This document shows positions 24,942 to 33,047 of a stretch of DNA of 54,786 nucleotides, one piece after another (the stretch's first letter is position 1; each line of letters begins with the position of its first letter). The DNA is from UBA73 sp964364885. Its GTDB lineage: Archaea > Nanobdellota > Nanobdellia > Pacearchaeales > GW2011-AR1. The translations under genes and the position numbers were made by a program. The notes beneath the pieces are model-generated. The model did no database searches, was not told the DNA's origin, and worked only from the letters and a program-made list of their open reading frames with translations. The stretch spans positions 1 through 54,786 of the forward strand of contig CAYIOA010000002.1 in assembly GCA_964364885.1 (NCBI GenBank). The letters are read 5' to 3'.

Positions 24942-26255
24942 TTAATAAGTTGGCTGCCTCAAATGCAACAGTATAAGGAAAAGAATATTTAATAATGCTA
25001 CTCCCAGAATAACCAAGAGAGATAACTGCAACGAACTAAGGCCGACATTAAATCCAGCAAGCATAATCATAATAAAAAGCAGTAAGAAAACCATTGGAGC
25101 AGCTATAACCAGGCTGATATAGATATCAAGAAAAGTCTCAGCAGTTTTAGTGTATTTCTCTCTGTCAAGCCTGTAATTTAATAGCAAAGTTTCAGCTCTT
25201 TTCTCAAAAAATTCAGGCAAGCTCGCCCCGGAAGTTATTGTTGTTGATAACCCGGAAAACAATTCAGACAATTTTTCACTAGGCGTGCTAATAGAAGCAT
25301 TGTTTAAGGCAGTAATCAAATCATATCCATATAAATTAATCTGATTCAAGACCTTCCTTATCTCCTTCCTCAAGTAAGGATACTCCCTGTTTAGTCCTAT
25401 TATTCTAAATATCTCGCTTGGCTCAATGCCTGACCCGGATATGGCGCTCATATGTATTACTGCAAACGGCAGCTCAATATCTATTCTTCTTTGGAGAGAT
25501 TTTTTCTCAGTAGAAGGGTAAACATAAAGAATAAGAAAAACAAGCACCGGCGATACAAAAGGTATCCAGAATATCTTTGCGAATCTTAGCAAGTAGCTTC
25601 CATTAAAAAACTCGAAAAAAGGAAATCCAGGCGCAAAATCAAAAAAGAAAAAAAACACAACTGCAAAAATGGATAAGACTAAAGTAAGAAAGCTGGAGAG
25701 AAGTATAACTGCGACATAAGACTCCAGCAGCAAATCAAGATTGGATTTTTTTAATTCAACAGACAAGTTCTTAAAATACCCTTTTTTTATCAAAATATCT
25801 GCCCTGTCAAAGAAGAATTTGTTTGCCAGCTTAAAATATCCTCTGCCAACCTTAAATTCTGTATATACCTCTTTTTCCTCGCGTCTCTTCTTTTTAATCT
25901 TCCTAAGCAGGTTCTCGCCTATGCTCAGCTCGCGCAGGAATTTCTCCTTATCTCTTCTGTCTAGTACGACCTCAAGGCTCCTGTCGCTTCTCTTGAATTT
26001 TATTCTCTCAAAACTAAATCTCGCACTCCTCGGCTTGGCACTGTCAGAAGGAAGCTTTTTTGTTATCTCAATATCTTTCAGCAGTTTTGGAATAGAGGCA
26101 TTTATTATTTTTATAGTCTTCTCTAAAGAAACTATTGAGCCAATCAAAAGAGATTTTTCATGCTCGCTCACATATTCCAGACTCCTCGTGTAATTTGATA
26201 TTTCTCTGAGTATTCCTATTTCAGTTCTAACATTATTTTTCAATTCATCTATCAT
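24942..26255 (-). CDS. TadC/FlaJ-type pilus platform protein, larger subunit
   Basis: A 437-residue protein with a long charged, mostly helical N-terminal region (about 1-165; FERIKFKRSDRSLEVVLDRRDKEK) then membrane helices near 175-200 and 220-240, a cytosolic F-domain with AVIHMSAISGSGIEPSEIFRII and TTITSGASLPEFFEKRAETLL, and two C-terminal helices. This is the second platform subunit of the type IV pilus-like cluster. Its ATG overlaps the stop of the 53-residue gene by four bases (ATGA), so they are translated in tandem. Confidence 0.85.
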   Translation of the reverse strand: MIDELKNNVRTEIGILREISNYTRSLEYVSEHEKSLLIGSIVSLEKTIKIINASIPKLLKDIEITKKLPSDSAKPRSARFSFERIKFKRSDRSLEVVLDRRDKEKFLRELSIGENLLRKIKKKRREEKEVYTEFKVGRGYFKLANKFFFDRADILIKKGYFKNLSVELKKSNLDLLLESYVAVILLSSFLTLVLSIFAVVFFFFFDFAPGFPFFEFFNGSYLLRFAKIFWIPFVSPVLVFLILYVYPSTEKKSLQRRIDIELPFAVIHMSAISGSGIEPSEIFRIIGLNREYPYLRKEIRKVLNQINLYGYDLITALNNASISTPSEKLSELFSGLSTTITSGASLPEFFEKRAETLLLNYRLDREKYTKTAETFLDIYISLVIAAPMVFLLLFIMIMLAGFNVGLSSLQLSLLVILGVALLNILFLILLHLRQPTY

Positions 26256-26413
26256 AAAATCTCGTCTATTTGTCTTTGAAAGTTTAAAATCTCTTTTTTA
26301 GCAAGAGCCATCTGCTCAGAATCTTTTTGTTTTTGCGCTTCCTCTAATTTTACTATGCTGTCTTTTATAGCAGTCAAAAGCTGGGCCAAAATAAGAATTT
26401 CCTCTTTTTTCAT
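26252..26413 (-). CDS. 53-residue coiled-coil protein of the pilus cluster
   Basis: A small frame from ATG 26413 to TGA 26252-26254 encodes MKKEEILILAQLLTAIKDSI and a charged tail KLEEAQKQKDSEQMALAKKEI, all predicted helical. It sits between the secretion ATPase and the platform protein, with a four-base stop-start overlap to the latter, which strongly supports that it is translated. I do not recognise the family; a role as a linker or regulator of the ATPase-platform contact is a guess. Confidence 0.7.
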   Translation of the reverse strand: MKKEEILILAQLLTAIKDSIVKLEEAQKQKDSEQMALAKKEILNFQRQIDEIL

Positions 26414-26450
26414 AAATCTAAAAGTTATAAAATGTTTATATATCTTTCAA

Positions 26451-27977
26451 TTATCCTTGAATATTATATCTGCTCAAAATTTCTACAGGATTTTTATAAT
26501 ATTCGTTTACAATCCCTCCAACTTGGTCAAATCCAAAAATTTTTCTTTTATACATCTCATACAATAACCTGGACCTAACATCAAGATCTCTCTGGAGTTT
26601 CTCAACAGAAACGCCGGTTTTAGCTGCAATTTTTTCAAAAACCTTGCTTTGTCTTTTATAGTAAAAAGTATCTTTAGAGGGATCCCATTTAAATGGCGAG
26701 TTGACTAAAGCAGTTCCATCCCTGTTAACATTAACAATCTCAACAACTTCTCTAACCTTTCTTGTTTCCTGCCCATTGACTATTGCATGCGTCGCAATTA
26801 AAACACAATCTAAAGAGTTGACAAGGGTAGGCGACAAGTTAATTGGAGGGGTTTGAAGTCTTCTCACCAAGGTATCAACAGAATCAGCATGCATTGTGCT
26901 TATAGATGCATGCCCAGAAGCCATGCCTTGGAATAGAACATATGCTTCTTTTCCTCTGACTTCTCCAACAATTAAGTAATCAGGGTTTTGCCTGAAAGAA
27001 CTCTTTAATATATCAAATAAATCAACTTGTCCGACTTTTCCAATTCCTATAGATGTTCTTGCAACAGAAGGCAGCCAGTTTTCTCTAGGCAGATTAATCT
27101 CCCGAGTATCTTCCAAAGAAACAACTCTCGCTTCAGGAGGTATAAAAAAAGCAAGGGCATTTAATAAAGTGGTTTTCCCGCTTGCAGTACTTCCAGAGAT
27201 AAGTATATTTGCTTTATTTTCTATCAATATCCAAAAATAAGCGAGAATCTCAGGGCTTAAAGTTCTTAACCCAAGAAGCTGTATCGGGGTCCAGGGTATT
27301 TTTGTAAATTTTCTTATGCTGAAACTAGGTCCTCTTGAAGAAACATCCTTTGTAAAAGTAGCATTAACTCTTGAGCCATCTGGCAGAGTTCCATCAAGCA
27401 AAGGCTGCGCATACGACACATACCTCCCAGATCTTTGGGCAAGTTTCTCAACAAAACTAGCGAGCTTATCAATATCATTAAAGATAACATTTGTTCTTAA
27501 ATTTCTATAAACTCGATGAATAACAAAAATAGGAGTTGAAGCTCCATTGCACTCAATATCCTCTATAAAATAATCTTTTAATAACGGATCAACCTCATTC
27601 ATCCCAATAAAATCCCTAAAAAGATAATAAAATATCTTGCTATAGCTGTCTTTGGAAATTTTTATATTTAGCTCGTTAATCAGCAGTCTGGCTGTTTTGT
27701 CTATGTAATCAGAAGTTGCCTCAACAGTTTTTTCCACTGCAACATTTACATTAATTAATTCCAACATCGCGCTTTCAATTTTTTCAAGAACCTTTTTCTC
27801 ATAATCATTGATAATCGGCTCTTCCAATTCATACACCAGCTCATTCAATTTCGTATTCCAGTAGATATGTGTAGAAGCATAAGGAGGCATAAGCATGTAT
27901 CTTACATTGATTTTCTTTTTATTGTCATACTTTGGAAGCGGTGGAATAGACGGATTAAGATTAATTTGGAAGCTCAT
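26451..27977 (-). CDS. VirB11/GspE-like type IV pilus secretion ATPase
   Basis: A 508-residue AAA-like ATPase. Walker A is GSTASGKTT at 262-270, the Asp box VVSLEDTREI lies at 285-294, Walker B is LIVGEVRG at 335-342 and the His box STMHAD at 360-365. The N-terminal domain includes IEDIECNG and HRVYRNLRTN, as in archaeal FlaI/VirB11-type ATPases. It powers assembly of pilin-like subunits on the cytosolic side of the membrane. I take ATG 27977 as start; an in-frame TTG 15 bases upstream is unlikely. A TATA-like TTTAAATAAAATA lies about 25-30 bases upstream. Confidence 0.93.
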   Translation of the reverse strand: MSFQINLNPSIPPLPKYDNKKKINVRYMLMPPYASTHIYWNTKLNELVYELEEPIINDYEKKVLEKIESAMLELINVNVAVEKTVEATSDYIDKTARLLINELNIKISKDSYSKIFYYLFRDFIGMNEVDPLLKDYFIEDIECNGASTPIFVIHRVYRNLRTNVIFNDIDKLASFVEKLAQRSGRYVSYAQPLLDGTLPDGSRVNATFTKDVSSRGPSFSIRKFTKIPWTPIQLLGLRTLSPEILAYFWILIENKANILISGSTASGKTTLLNALAFFIPPEARVVSLEDTREINLPRENWLPSVARTSIGIGKVGQVDLFDILKSSFRQNPDYLIVGEVRGKEAYVLFQGMASGHASISTMHADSVDTLVRRLQTPPINLSPTLVNSLDCVLIATHAIVNGQETRKVREVVEIVNVNRDGTALVNSPFKWDPSKDTFYYKRQSKVFEKIAAKTGVSVEKLQRDLDVRSRLLYEMYKRKIFGFDQVGGIVNEYYKNPVEILSRYNIQG

Positions 27978-28007
27978 ATTTACAATAAACAAATATTTTA
28001 TTTAAAC

Positions 28008-28565
28008 CTATCCTCTAGATATTTCTTCAATATTTATTTGCAATAAGCTGTTAGAAACCCCCAAATTCTCTATAGACAGCTTGTACGGAATTCCCGCAGC
28101 AGAAAGCTTTTTTTCTTTATTACTTGTTTCATAAGCGAGATCAATTTTTCCACTATACTCAAGAGTAATAGTAAGGTTATTATCTCCTTTTTTCTTTTCC
28201 TCAGAGAAAACCTTAAACTTCCCGGATTGCACTTGAACATTCGGCTCAGAATAAGGTTTTTTTAACTCATCCAGCTTAAATACAATCTTGTCATTCAGGC
28301 CATCAATATAAAGACTTCCTCGTTTTATCTTAAACTCAGGGATTATTCTGACATTCCCAGGACCTCGGTCAATAACATCATTTATTTTTTCATCCAGAAC
28401 ATTCAAAGATTCCATTGTCTGCTCAATAACAATTCTATCTTTCGCTTCGCTTATTTTTGGCAGAACTATCGCTAATATAATTCCTATTAAACTTAAGCCG
28501 ATTAAAGTATACAGGACTGTCTCTATCCAAACTTGCCCAACCTTGCTCTTTTTCATTTTTAGCAT
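28008..28565 (-). CDS. Pilin-like protein with VGQ leader
   Basis: A protein of about 185 residues starting MLKMKKSKVGQVWIETVLYTLIG, with basic leader, glycine and a helix carrying Glu near the fifth position of the mature form (Q-V-W-I-E), the hallmark of type IV pilin helices. Two ATGs nine bases apart are possible; the first (28565) overlaps the upstream stop (ATGCTAA). The ectodomain is predicted beta-rich and basic, with ERG-type IEEISRG at the end. It is the gene before the ATPase in a pilin run of three. Confidence 0.78.
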   Translation of the reverse strand: MLKMKKSKVGQVWIETVLYTLIGLSLIGIILAIVLPKISEAKDRIVIEQTMESLNVLDEKINDVIDRGPGNVRIIPEFKIKRGSLYIDGLNDKIVFKLDELKKPYSEPNVQVQSGKFKVFSEEKKKGDNNLTITLEYSGKIDLAYETSNKEKKLSAAGIPYKLSIENLGVSNSLLQINIEEISRG

Positions 28566-29068
28566 GAACTCTTTATTTTTATATAATCTGTTTTTCCACA
28601 AACCCTTCCAGACTTTAATACAGGAACAACTTCAACAGAGTAATACAAATTACTAGATGTATAAAGATAGCTTCTAGTCTCTCCAGTTTTCGGTATTTCT
28701 ATATTCTTGCTTGAATCTGAAAGCATTTTTATACTTCCCGGGCTGTTTCCTTCCAGAACATCAACTGCCTGAAATAAATTTCCATCGCTATAAACAAGTT
28801 TAAATCCAGCGATATTATTATCAGAATCATCAGCTTTAGCCAAAACACTTATCTTATACTCTCCACTAGGCGCATCTAAACAACTAAATCCAGAATCTTC
28901 ATCAAATTTAAAATATTCTTTATAAGCAATACACTCACTGCTGGCATATAAGTTCTTTTTTACAAACGGCACAGCAAATTCTGCAACAATCATCACACTG
29001 CTAACTGTCAATAAAATAATAAAAACTACTGCAACAATCTGGGATAATGCCTTTTTGCCATCAATCAT
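28559..29068 (-). CDS. Pilin-like secreted protein
   Basis: A 169-residue protein: short leader GKKALSQIVAVVFIILLTVSSVMIVAEFAVPF gives a hydrophobic helix at about 8-32 with a less canonical cut site (KKA instead of KKRG). The ectodomain has Cys in SSECIA, FSCLDAP, RVCGKTD and SSC, probably two disulfides, with a Ser/Asp-rich middle. The gap to the upstream gene is one base and the overlap with the downstream gene small, so the three genes are one unit. Confidence 0.75.
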   Translation of the reverse strand: MIDGKKALSQIVAVVFIILLTVSSVMIVAEFAVPFVKKNLYASSECIAYKEYFKFDEDSGFSCLDAPSGEYKISVLAKADDSDNNIAGFKLVYSDGNLFQAVDVLEGNSPGSIKMLSDSSKNIEIPKTGETRSYLYTSSNLYYSVEVVPVLKSGRVCGKTDYIKIKSSC

Positions 29069-29069
29069 T

Positions 29070-29522
29070 TTAAGGTTCTACTATTACCTCTATACCATAA
29101 TCTTTATCGCAAACATAGGCTTTCTTGTAATCTTCACCCTCGCCTAATAAAACAGGCACGACAATAATCTCGTCACCATTATTTAAACTTGGAGCATCAA
29201 CACTAACACTTTCTCCAGTTATCACATTCTGCTCAAGAATCTCTGTTTGGATTGCCTCTCTGAATAAATTTTTCTTAAGAATTTCTATTCCATAAAGCGG
29301 AATTGTTCCAGTATTCTCAATGTGGATTTGCCCGCCGTAAGCTTCCCCCCTGAAACTTACTTCTTCACAAGAGAAGTCTATTTTTCTTTCCCCTTTTGTT
29401 ATTGACTCTCCTATAAAACTCTTAGCCCATATAAAGACAATAACAGCCAGAATAACTGCCAATAAAATAAGAAGAACACTTGCAATAACCGGAGACAAAC
29501 CTCTTTTTTTCTCATTATTCAT
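29070..29522 (-). CDS. Archaeal type IV pilin/archaellin-like protein
   Basis: A 150-residue protein starting MNNEKKRGLSPVIASVLLILLAVILAVIVFIWA. RGLSPVIASVLLI is the textbook archaeal pilin N-terminal domain, cut after the glycine. The start is ATG 29522; an in-frame codon 15 bases upstream gives an odd longer leader. The ectodomain has one Cys pair (SCEEVSF ... VCDKDYG) and a short strand-rich core (HIENTGTIPLYGIEI). As the first of three pilin-like genes it is the best candidate for the major subunit. Confidence 0.85.
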   Translation of the reverse strand: MNNEKKRGLSPVIASVLLILLAVILAVIVFIWAKSFIGESITKGERKIDFSCEEVSFRGEAYGGQIHIENTGTIPLYGIEILKKNLFREAIQTEILEQNVITGESVSVDAPSLNNGDEIIVVPVLLGEGEDYKKAYVCDKDYGIEVIVEP

Positions 29523-29563
29523 TCTTTTAAATGCCACCCTCTCTTTAAATATTTATTGAAGAA

Positions 29564-30538
29564 TTAACTGCTCTCTACTTTATTTTTCGTTATAAACTCA
29601 TAGGCAGAATAAGCTGCAGTGCATCCCTCAGCAACACCAGTTATTGCTTGCTTGAACTGCTTATCAGCAACATCCCCCCCAGCAAATATTCCCGGGATAT
29701 TTGTCTCAGAAGTTTTGTGATCAATCACAATCTCTCCCTTGGCGTTTAATTTAACACCAAGGGGTTTAGCCAGTTCAGATAAAACAACATGCCCGATAGC
29801 AACAAATACTCCGTCCAACTCAATTTCTTTTTTATCTTTATATGCTCTGTCCAGAACAGCGCTTCTGACAAACTGCTCTCCTTTTATCTCAACAACATTT
29901 GTATTATTAATAATCTCAATCTTTTTATTTGATTCAATTCTTTCCATATTAATCGGTTCAGGATGTATTTTTTCACCTCTATAAATAATATACACTTTTT
30001 TTACATGCTCTGCTAGTAATAATGCATCTTTAGCTGCAGAATCAGAGCCGCCAATCACTGCAACTATTTTATTCTTGAATAACGGCCCATCACATAAAGC
30101 GCAGTATGCAACACCCCTGTTCTCAAACTCTCTGCTTCCAGGAACTTCTAGTCTTTTCCATTTTGTTCCAGTAGCAAACAAAATAGTTTTTCCTTTGTAG
30201 CATTCTTTATCACTCTTTACAAAAAACAAATTGCCCTTCTTTTCAACACTCTCCACTTTCTCTTCTTTTATGCTGACTAATTCATAATCCAGGGCATGAT
30301 CTTTTATTTTATCCGCAAGTTCTGTTCCGGTTAATCTAATAAATCCAGGATAGTTCTCTACAACATTCGTAGTTGTAATAACTCCACCTACAGGCAGTTC
30401 AGAGCCGTGCGTTGCACCCAAAACAAGGCTTTTCAAGCCCAATCTGGCACCGTACATTCCAGCAGCAAGCCCGCTCACACCAGCCCCTAGAATAATAAAG
30501 TCGTAATTCTCTTCCTTCTTTTGTTTTTCTTTCTTCAT
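29564..30538 (-). CDS. trxB: Thioredoxin reductase-type flavoprotein
   Basis: A 324-residue FAD/NAD(P) protein. FAD-binding GAGVSGLAAG near residues 18-27, the redox pair C146-A-L-C149 in YCALCDGPLF, a second nucleotide-binding GGSDSA, and a C-terminal FAD contact GIFAGGDVADK. It reduces thioredoxin or a glutaredoxin-like partner, keeping cytosolic thiols reduced. I place the start at ATG 30538, since the upstream in-frame stretch reads as AT-rich intergenic sequence. No thioredoxin gene is seen beside it. Divergent from the YbaK-type gene. Confidence 0.93.
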   Translation of the reverse strand: MKKEKQKKEENYDFIILGAGVSGLAAGMYGARLGLKSLVLGATHGSELPVGGVITTTNVVENYPGFIRLTGTELADKIKDHALDYELVSIKEEKVESVEKKGNLFFVKSDKECYKGKTILFATGTKWKRLEVPGSREFENRGVAYCALCDGPLFKNKIVAVIGGSDSAAKDALLLAEHVKKVYIIYRGEKIHPEPINMERIESNKKIEIINNTNVVEIKGEQFVRSAVLDRAYKDKKEIELDGVFVAIGHVVLSELAKPLGVKLNAKGEIVIDHKTSETNIPGIFAGGDVADKQFKQAITGVAEGCTAAYSAYEFITKNKVESS

Positions 30539-30612
30539 TGCTAAAAATAAAATCTTATGTATATAAACAATTCGCTGCAAACATATATTAATCTAAATCT
30601 ATAAAAAATAGA

Positions 30613-31098
30613 ATGGAAAAAGCTCTGCTCTCTTATTTAAAAAAATATCATATAAATTACAAGATTCATAAACATCCTCCTGTTTTTACAGTGGAAGAGT
30701 CAAAAAAAATAAAGCAGAAAATCCCTGGATTAAGCACAAAAAGTCTATTTCTCAAAGACGAAAATAATAATTACTACCTGATTAGTCTGCCCGGAGAAAA
30801 GCGCCTGAATATCGGGCGATTAAAAAAATATTTCCTAATAAAAGAATTGATATTCGCTTCTCCTGAAGAATTATTCAGAGAACTCCATGTAATGCCTGGA
30901 AGCGTATCTATATTTGCGATAATTTACTCAAATAAAACAATCCTTGCACTTGACAATGAAGTTTGGGACGCAAAAATAGTCGGTTTCCACCCGAATATAA
31001 ATACAGAAACACTTGAGCTAACTCACGATGATTTAAAAAGATTCTATGACTCAGTTAAAGCACAGAAGCACATTATCGCCTTAAACGATGCCTTATGA
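30613..31098 (+). CDS. YbaK/ProX-type aminoacyl-tRNA deacylase
   Basis: A 161-residue protein: INYKIHKHPPVFTVEE, KSLFLKDENNNYYLISLPGEKRLN and the late GSVSIFAIIY ... VIALDNEVW match the YbaK/PrdX (ProX) superfamily, which hydrolyses mischarged tRNA such as Ala-tRNA-Pro. The lysine in LFLKDE corresponds to the conserved catalytic lysine. It is a free-standing cytosolic editing domain, which fits its separate location from any prolyl-tRNA synthetase. Its stop overlaps the next start by four bases (ATGA). Confidence 0.88.
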   Translation: MEKALLSYLKKYHINYKIHKHPPVFTVEESKKIKQKIPGLSTKSLFLKDENNNYYLISLPGEKRLNIGRLKKYFLIKELIFASPEELFRELHVMPGSVSIFAIIYSNKTILALDNEVWDAKIVGFHPNINTETLELTHDDLKRFYDSVKAQKHIIALNDAL

Positions 31099-31835
31099 AG
31101 TCCTCACATGCTTTAATTTTATCCCTATTGATAACGCTGTTTATCTCGCTCAATGTCTCTCTTCTTGGCTCAATTAATAAATCCGTTCGTAAGCCACTGA
31201 TTATAACGCGTGTTATAGACGGAGACACATTAATAACAGAAGAAGGAACAACAATTCGTTTGTTAAATATCAATACACCTGAGAAAAATAACCCGGGTTA
31301 TCAAGAAGCCTTGTCTTTTCTAAAAAAACTGGAAAATAAAACAGTTGAAATAGAAGAATTAGAAACAGAAAAATACGGCAGGACTCTGGCAAGGGTATAC
31401 TCTCCGAATTATCTAAACTTAGAAATAGTCTCTTTAGGATTGGCAAAAAAGTTTCTTGTTGATGAGGCAGAAACTAAAGAATTCAATGAAGCAGAAGAAG
31501 AAGCTGTAGAGAACTCAAGAGGCCTTTGGAAAAAATCACCTTATTATAACTGCCTAAGCGCAAAAATAGACCAGAAAGATGAAGTAATCTACCTAAAAAG
31601 CAAATGCGGAAAAATATATATAAAAAATTGGTATTTAACAGACGAGAGTAGAAAAGAATATAAATTTGGCAATTTATCAATAGATGAGATAAACATTCAC
31701 TCTAAAAGTGGTGCAAATACAGAAACAAATTTGTTCTGGAAATCAAAACAGAATATTTGGAACAATGATAGGGATACATTATATGTCTTCGATGAAAAAA
31801 ACAATCTCGTGCATCATCAGTCTTACGGCTATTAA
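31095..31835 (+). CDS. Membrane-anchored thermonuclease with lamin-tail-like domain
   Basis: A 246-residue protein with an N-terminal membrane anchor (about 6-26), a staphylococcal-nuclease-like domain at about 36-155 (VIDGDTLITEEG, RLLNINTPE, EKYGRTLARVY, GLAKKFL, NSRGLWK), which keeps the Arg and Asp/Glu residues of the family, and a C-terminal lamin-tail-like beta domain (about 160-246; YLTDESRKEYKFG, IWNNDRDTLYVFD). The order nuclease then LTD is known in secreted archaeal and bacterial nucleases. It probably degrades extracellular DNA, a plausible nutrient source for a host-dependent cell. Confidence 0.85.
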   Translation: MKSSHALILSLLITLFISLNVSLLGSINKSVRKPLIITRVIDGDTLITEEGTTIRLLNINTPEKNNPGYQEALSFLKKLENKTVEIEELETEKYGRTLARVYSPNYLNLEIVSLGLAKKFLVDEAETKEFNEAEEEAVENSRGLWKKSPYYNCLSAKIDQKDEVIYLKSKCGKIYIKNWYLTDESRKEYKFGNLSIDEINIHSKSGANTETNLFWKSKQNIWNNDRDTLYVFDEKNNLVHHQSYGY

Positions 31836-32532
31836 GATTATTTTTCTTATTCTATTGCAGCTAAGCCTAGTGTCCTCATTAGAATTCGATATAAACTATC
31901 CAAAACAGGTTGAACAAAATAAAGAATTTACAGTTTCCATAAGCTCAGCTCCTCCTCCAGAAGAATCCTATGATGTAAAAATATTTGTAAACAAGCATAC
32001 GAAAGAATTTTCCGAAATTTATGATGGGGAGAAATGGAGAAGTCCATTTAGTTATTTGTCTTCAGCTTATCCTAATAAAATAGAATTCAAAATACTCTCG
32101 CATTTTGTTGGAGAATCTCAGCTTTGTGTGCGTCTAAGAAAGACGCTCTCTCCAAATGAAAAAATATCCGAAGTATGCAGCCCGATTGAAGTCAGCCCTC
32201 TATACTCTTCTCAGGAAGAGCAAGAACAATCAACTAATAAAGAAGAAAAAGAGCAAAAAACAAAAGAGAATTATAAAGAAACAGAGAAAAAGGAAAAAAT
32301 AAAACCCTCAATATCCGGGAACGTATCGCAAAAAGTTGAAGATTTAACTATAAATAAGAAAATACCCCCAGAAAGTACAGAAAAAATAATTCTCAAGACA
32401 GGCAAGAGTCAAGTTAAGAGTGAAAAAGATGTTCTCTCTACAAAACAAGAAAAAACAAGGTTAGCAATCATGTACAGTTTTGCTGTTTTCTCTGTTTTAC
32501 TGATTATTTTCCTGTTTCTAAAACGCTGGTAA
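31792..32532 (+). CDS. Secreted protein with C-terminal anchor
   Basis: A protein of 246 residues from ATG 31792 (MKKTISCIISL), with a signal peptide (about 1-27), a beta-rich domain (about 30-120; FDINYPKQVEQNKEFTVSI), a charged low-complexity stalk of Glu, Lys and Gln (about 135-185), and a C-terminal helix near 225-243 followed by KRW. It overlaps the nuclease gene by 44 bases in another frame; an ATG nine bases earlier is also possible. I do not recognise the family. The build is that of a surface-exposed, membrane-tethered protein. Confidence 0.65.
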   Translation: MKKTISCIISLTAIKIIFLILLQLSLVSSLEFDINYPKQVEQNKEFTVSISSAPPPEESYDVKIFVNKHTKEFSEIYDGEKWRSPFSYLSSAYPNKIEFKILSHFVGESQLCVRLRKTLSPNEKISEVCSPIEVSPLYSSQEEQEQSTNKEEKEQKTKENYKETEKKEKIKPSISGNVSQKVEDLTINKKIPPESTEKIILKTGKSQVKSEKDVLSTKQEKTRLAIMYSFAVFSVLLIIFLFLKRW

Positions 32533-32534
32533 GA

Positions 32535-33047
32535 ATGTTTAAAAATGCTCTTTCCATCATAAAAAAAATGGAGAAATTAAGCGTCGTTCTCGTAATAGAA
32601 ATATTAGGTCGCCCCCCAGAGCACGTAAAAGAAGGTCTGGATATTTTAATTGAGCGTCTTGGCTCAGAAAAAGGCGTAAAATTGCTTAATAAAAACTGCC
32701 ACGAGCCGGTTCAAATACAGGATTCCAAAGATTTATTCACAGCTTTCGCAGAAATTGAGCTGGAATTAGACTCTCTAGAAAACTATTTCGGTATACTATT
32801 TGCGTATATGCCTTCCCACATAGAAATAATCCATCCGGAAAAAATAGCTCTCGCAAACACAGAACTAAACACTCTCGGAAACTTATTAGTTCAAAGACTC
32901 CATGATTACGACGCAATAACAAAAAAAGCATTAATTGAAAAAGATGTCCTGCTTAAAAAGTTGCAGGAGATTTCCCCGGAATTATTCTCAAGCAATCAGG
33001 ACAGCAAAGACATTAAAAAAACAAAGCGCAAAAAGAAGCTAAGGTAG
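32535..33047 (+). CDS. Conserved-looking cytosolic protein, unknown function
   Basis: A 170-residue soluble protein with LSVVLVIEILGRPPEHVKEGLDIL near the start, YMPSHIEIIHPEKI in the middle and a basic C-terminal tail (TKRKKKLR). The alternation of strands and helices in the first half suggests a small alpha/beta fold. An in-frame ATG at 32568 could be the true start (MEKLSVV). It follows the secreted protein by two bases and its end overlaps a convergent gene by nine bases. I cannot name a family. Confidence 0.65.
   Translation: MFKNALSIIKKMEKLSVVLVIEILGRPPEHVKEGLDILIERLGSEKGVKLLNKNCHEPVQIQDSKDLFTAFAEIELELDSLENYFGILFAYMPSHIEIIHPEKIALANTELNTLGNLLVQRLHDYDAITKKALIEKDVLLKKLQEISPELFSSNQDSKDIKKTKRKKKLR

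Noticed and set aside
25741..26193. 150-residue plus-strand frame rich in Ser, Phe and Leu
   Set aside because: It is the complement of the pilus platform protein's charged N-terminal region; low-complexity composition shows it is a shadow.
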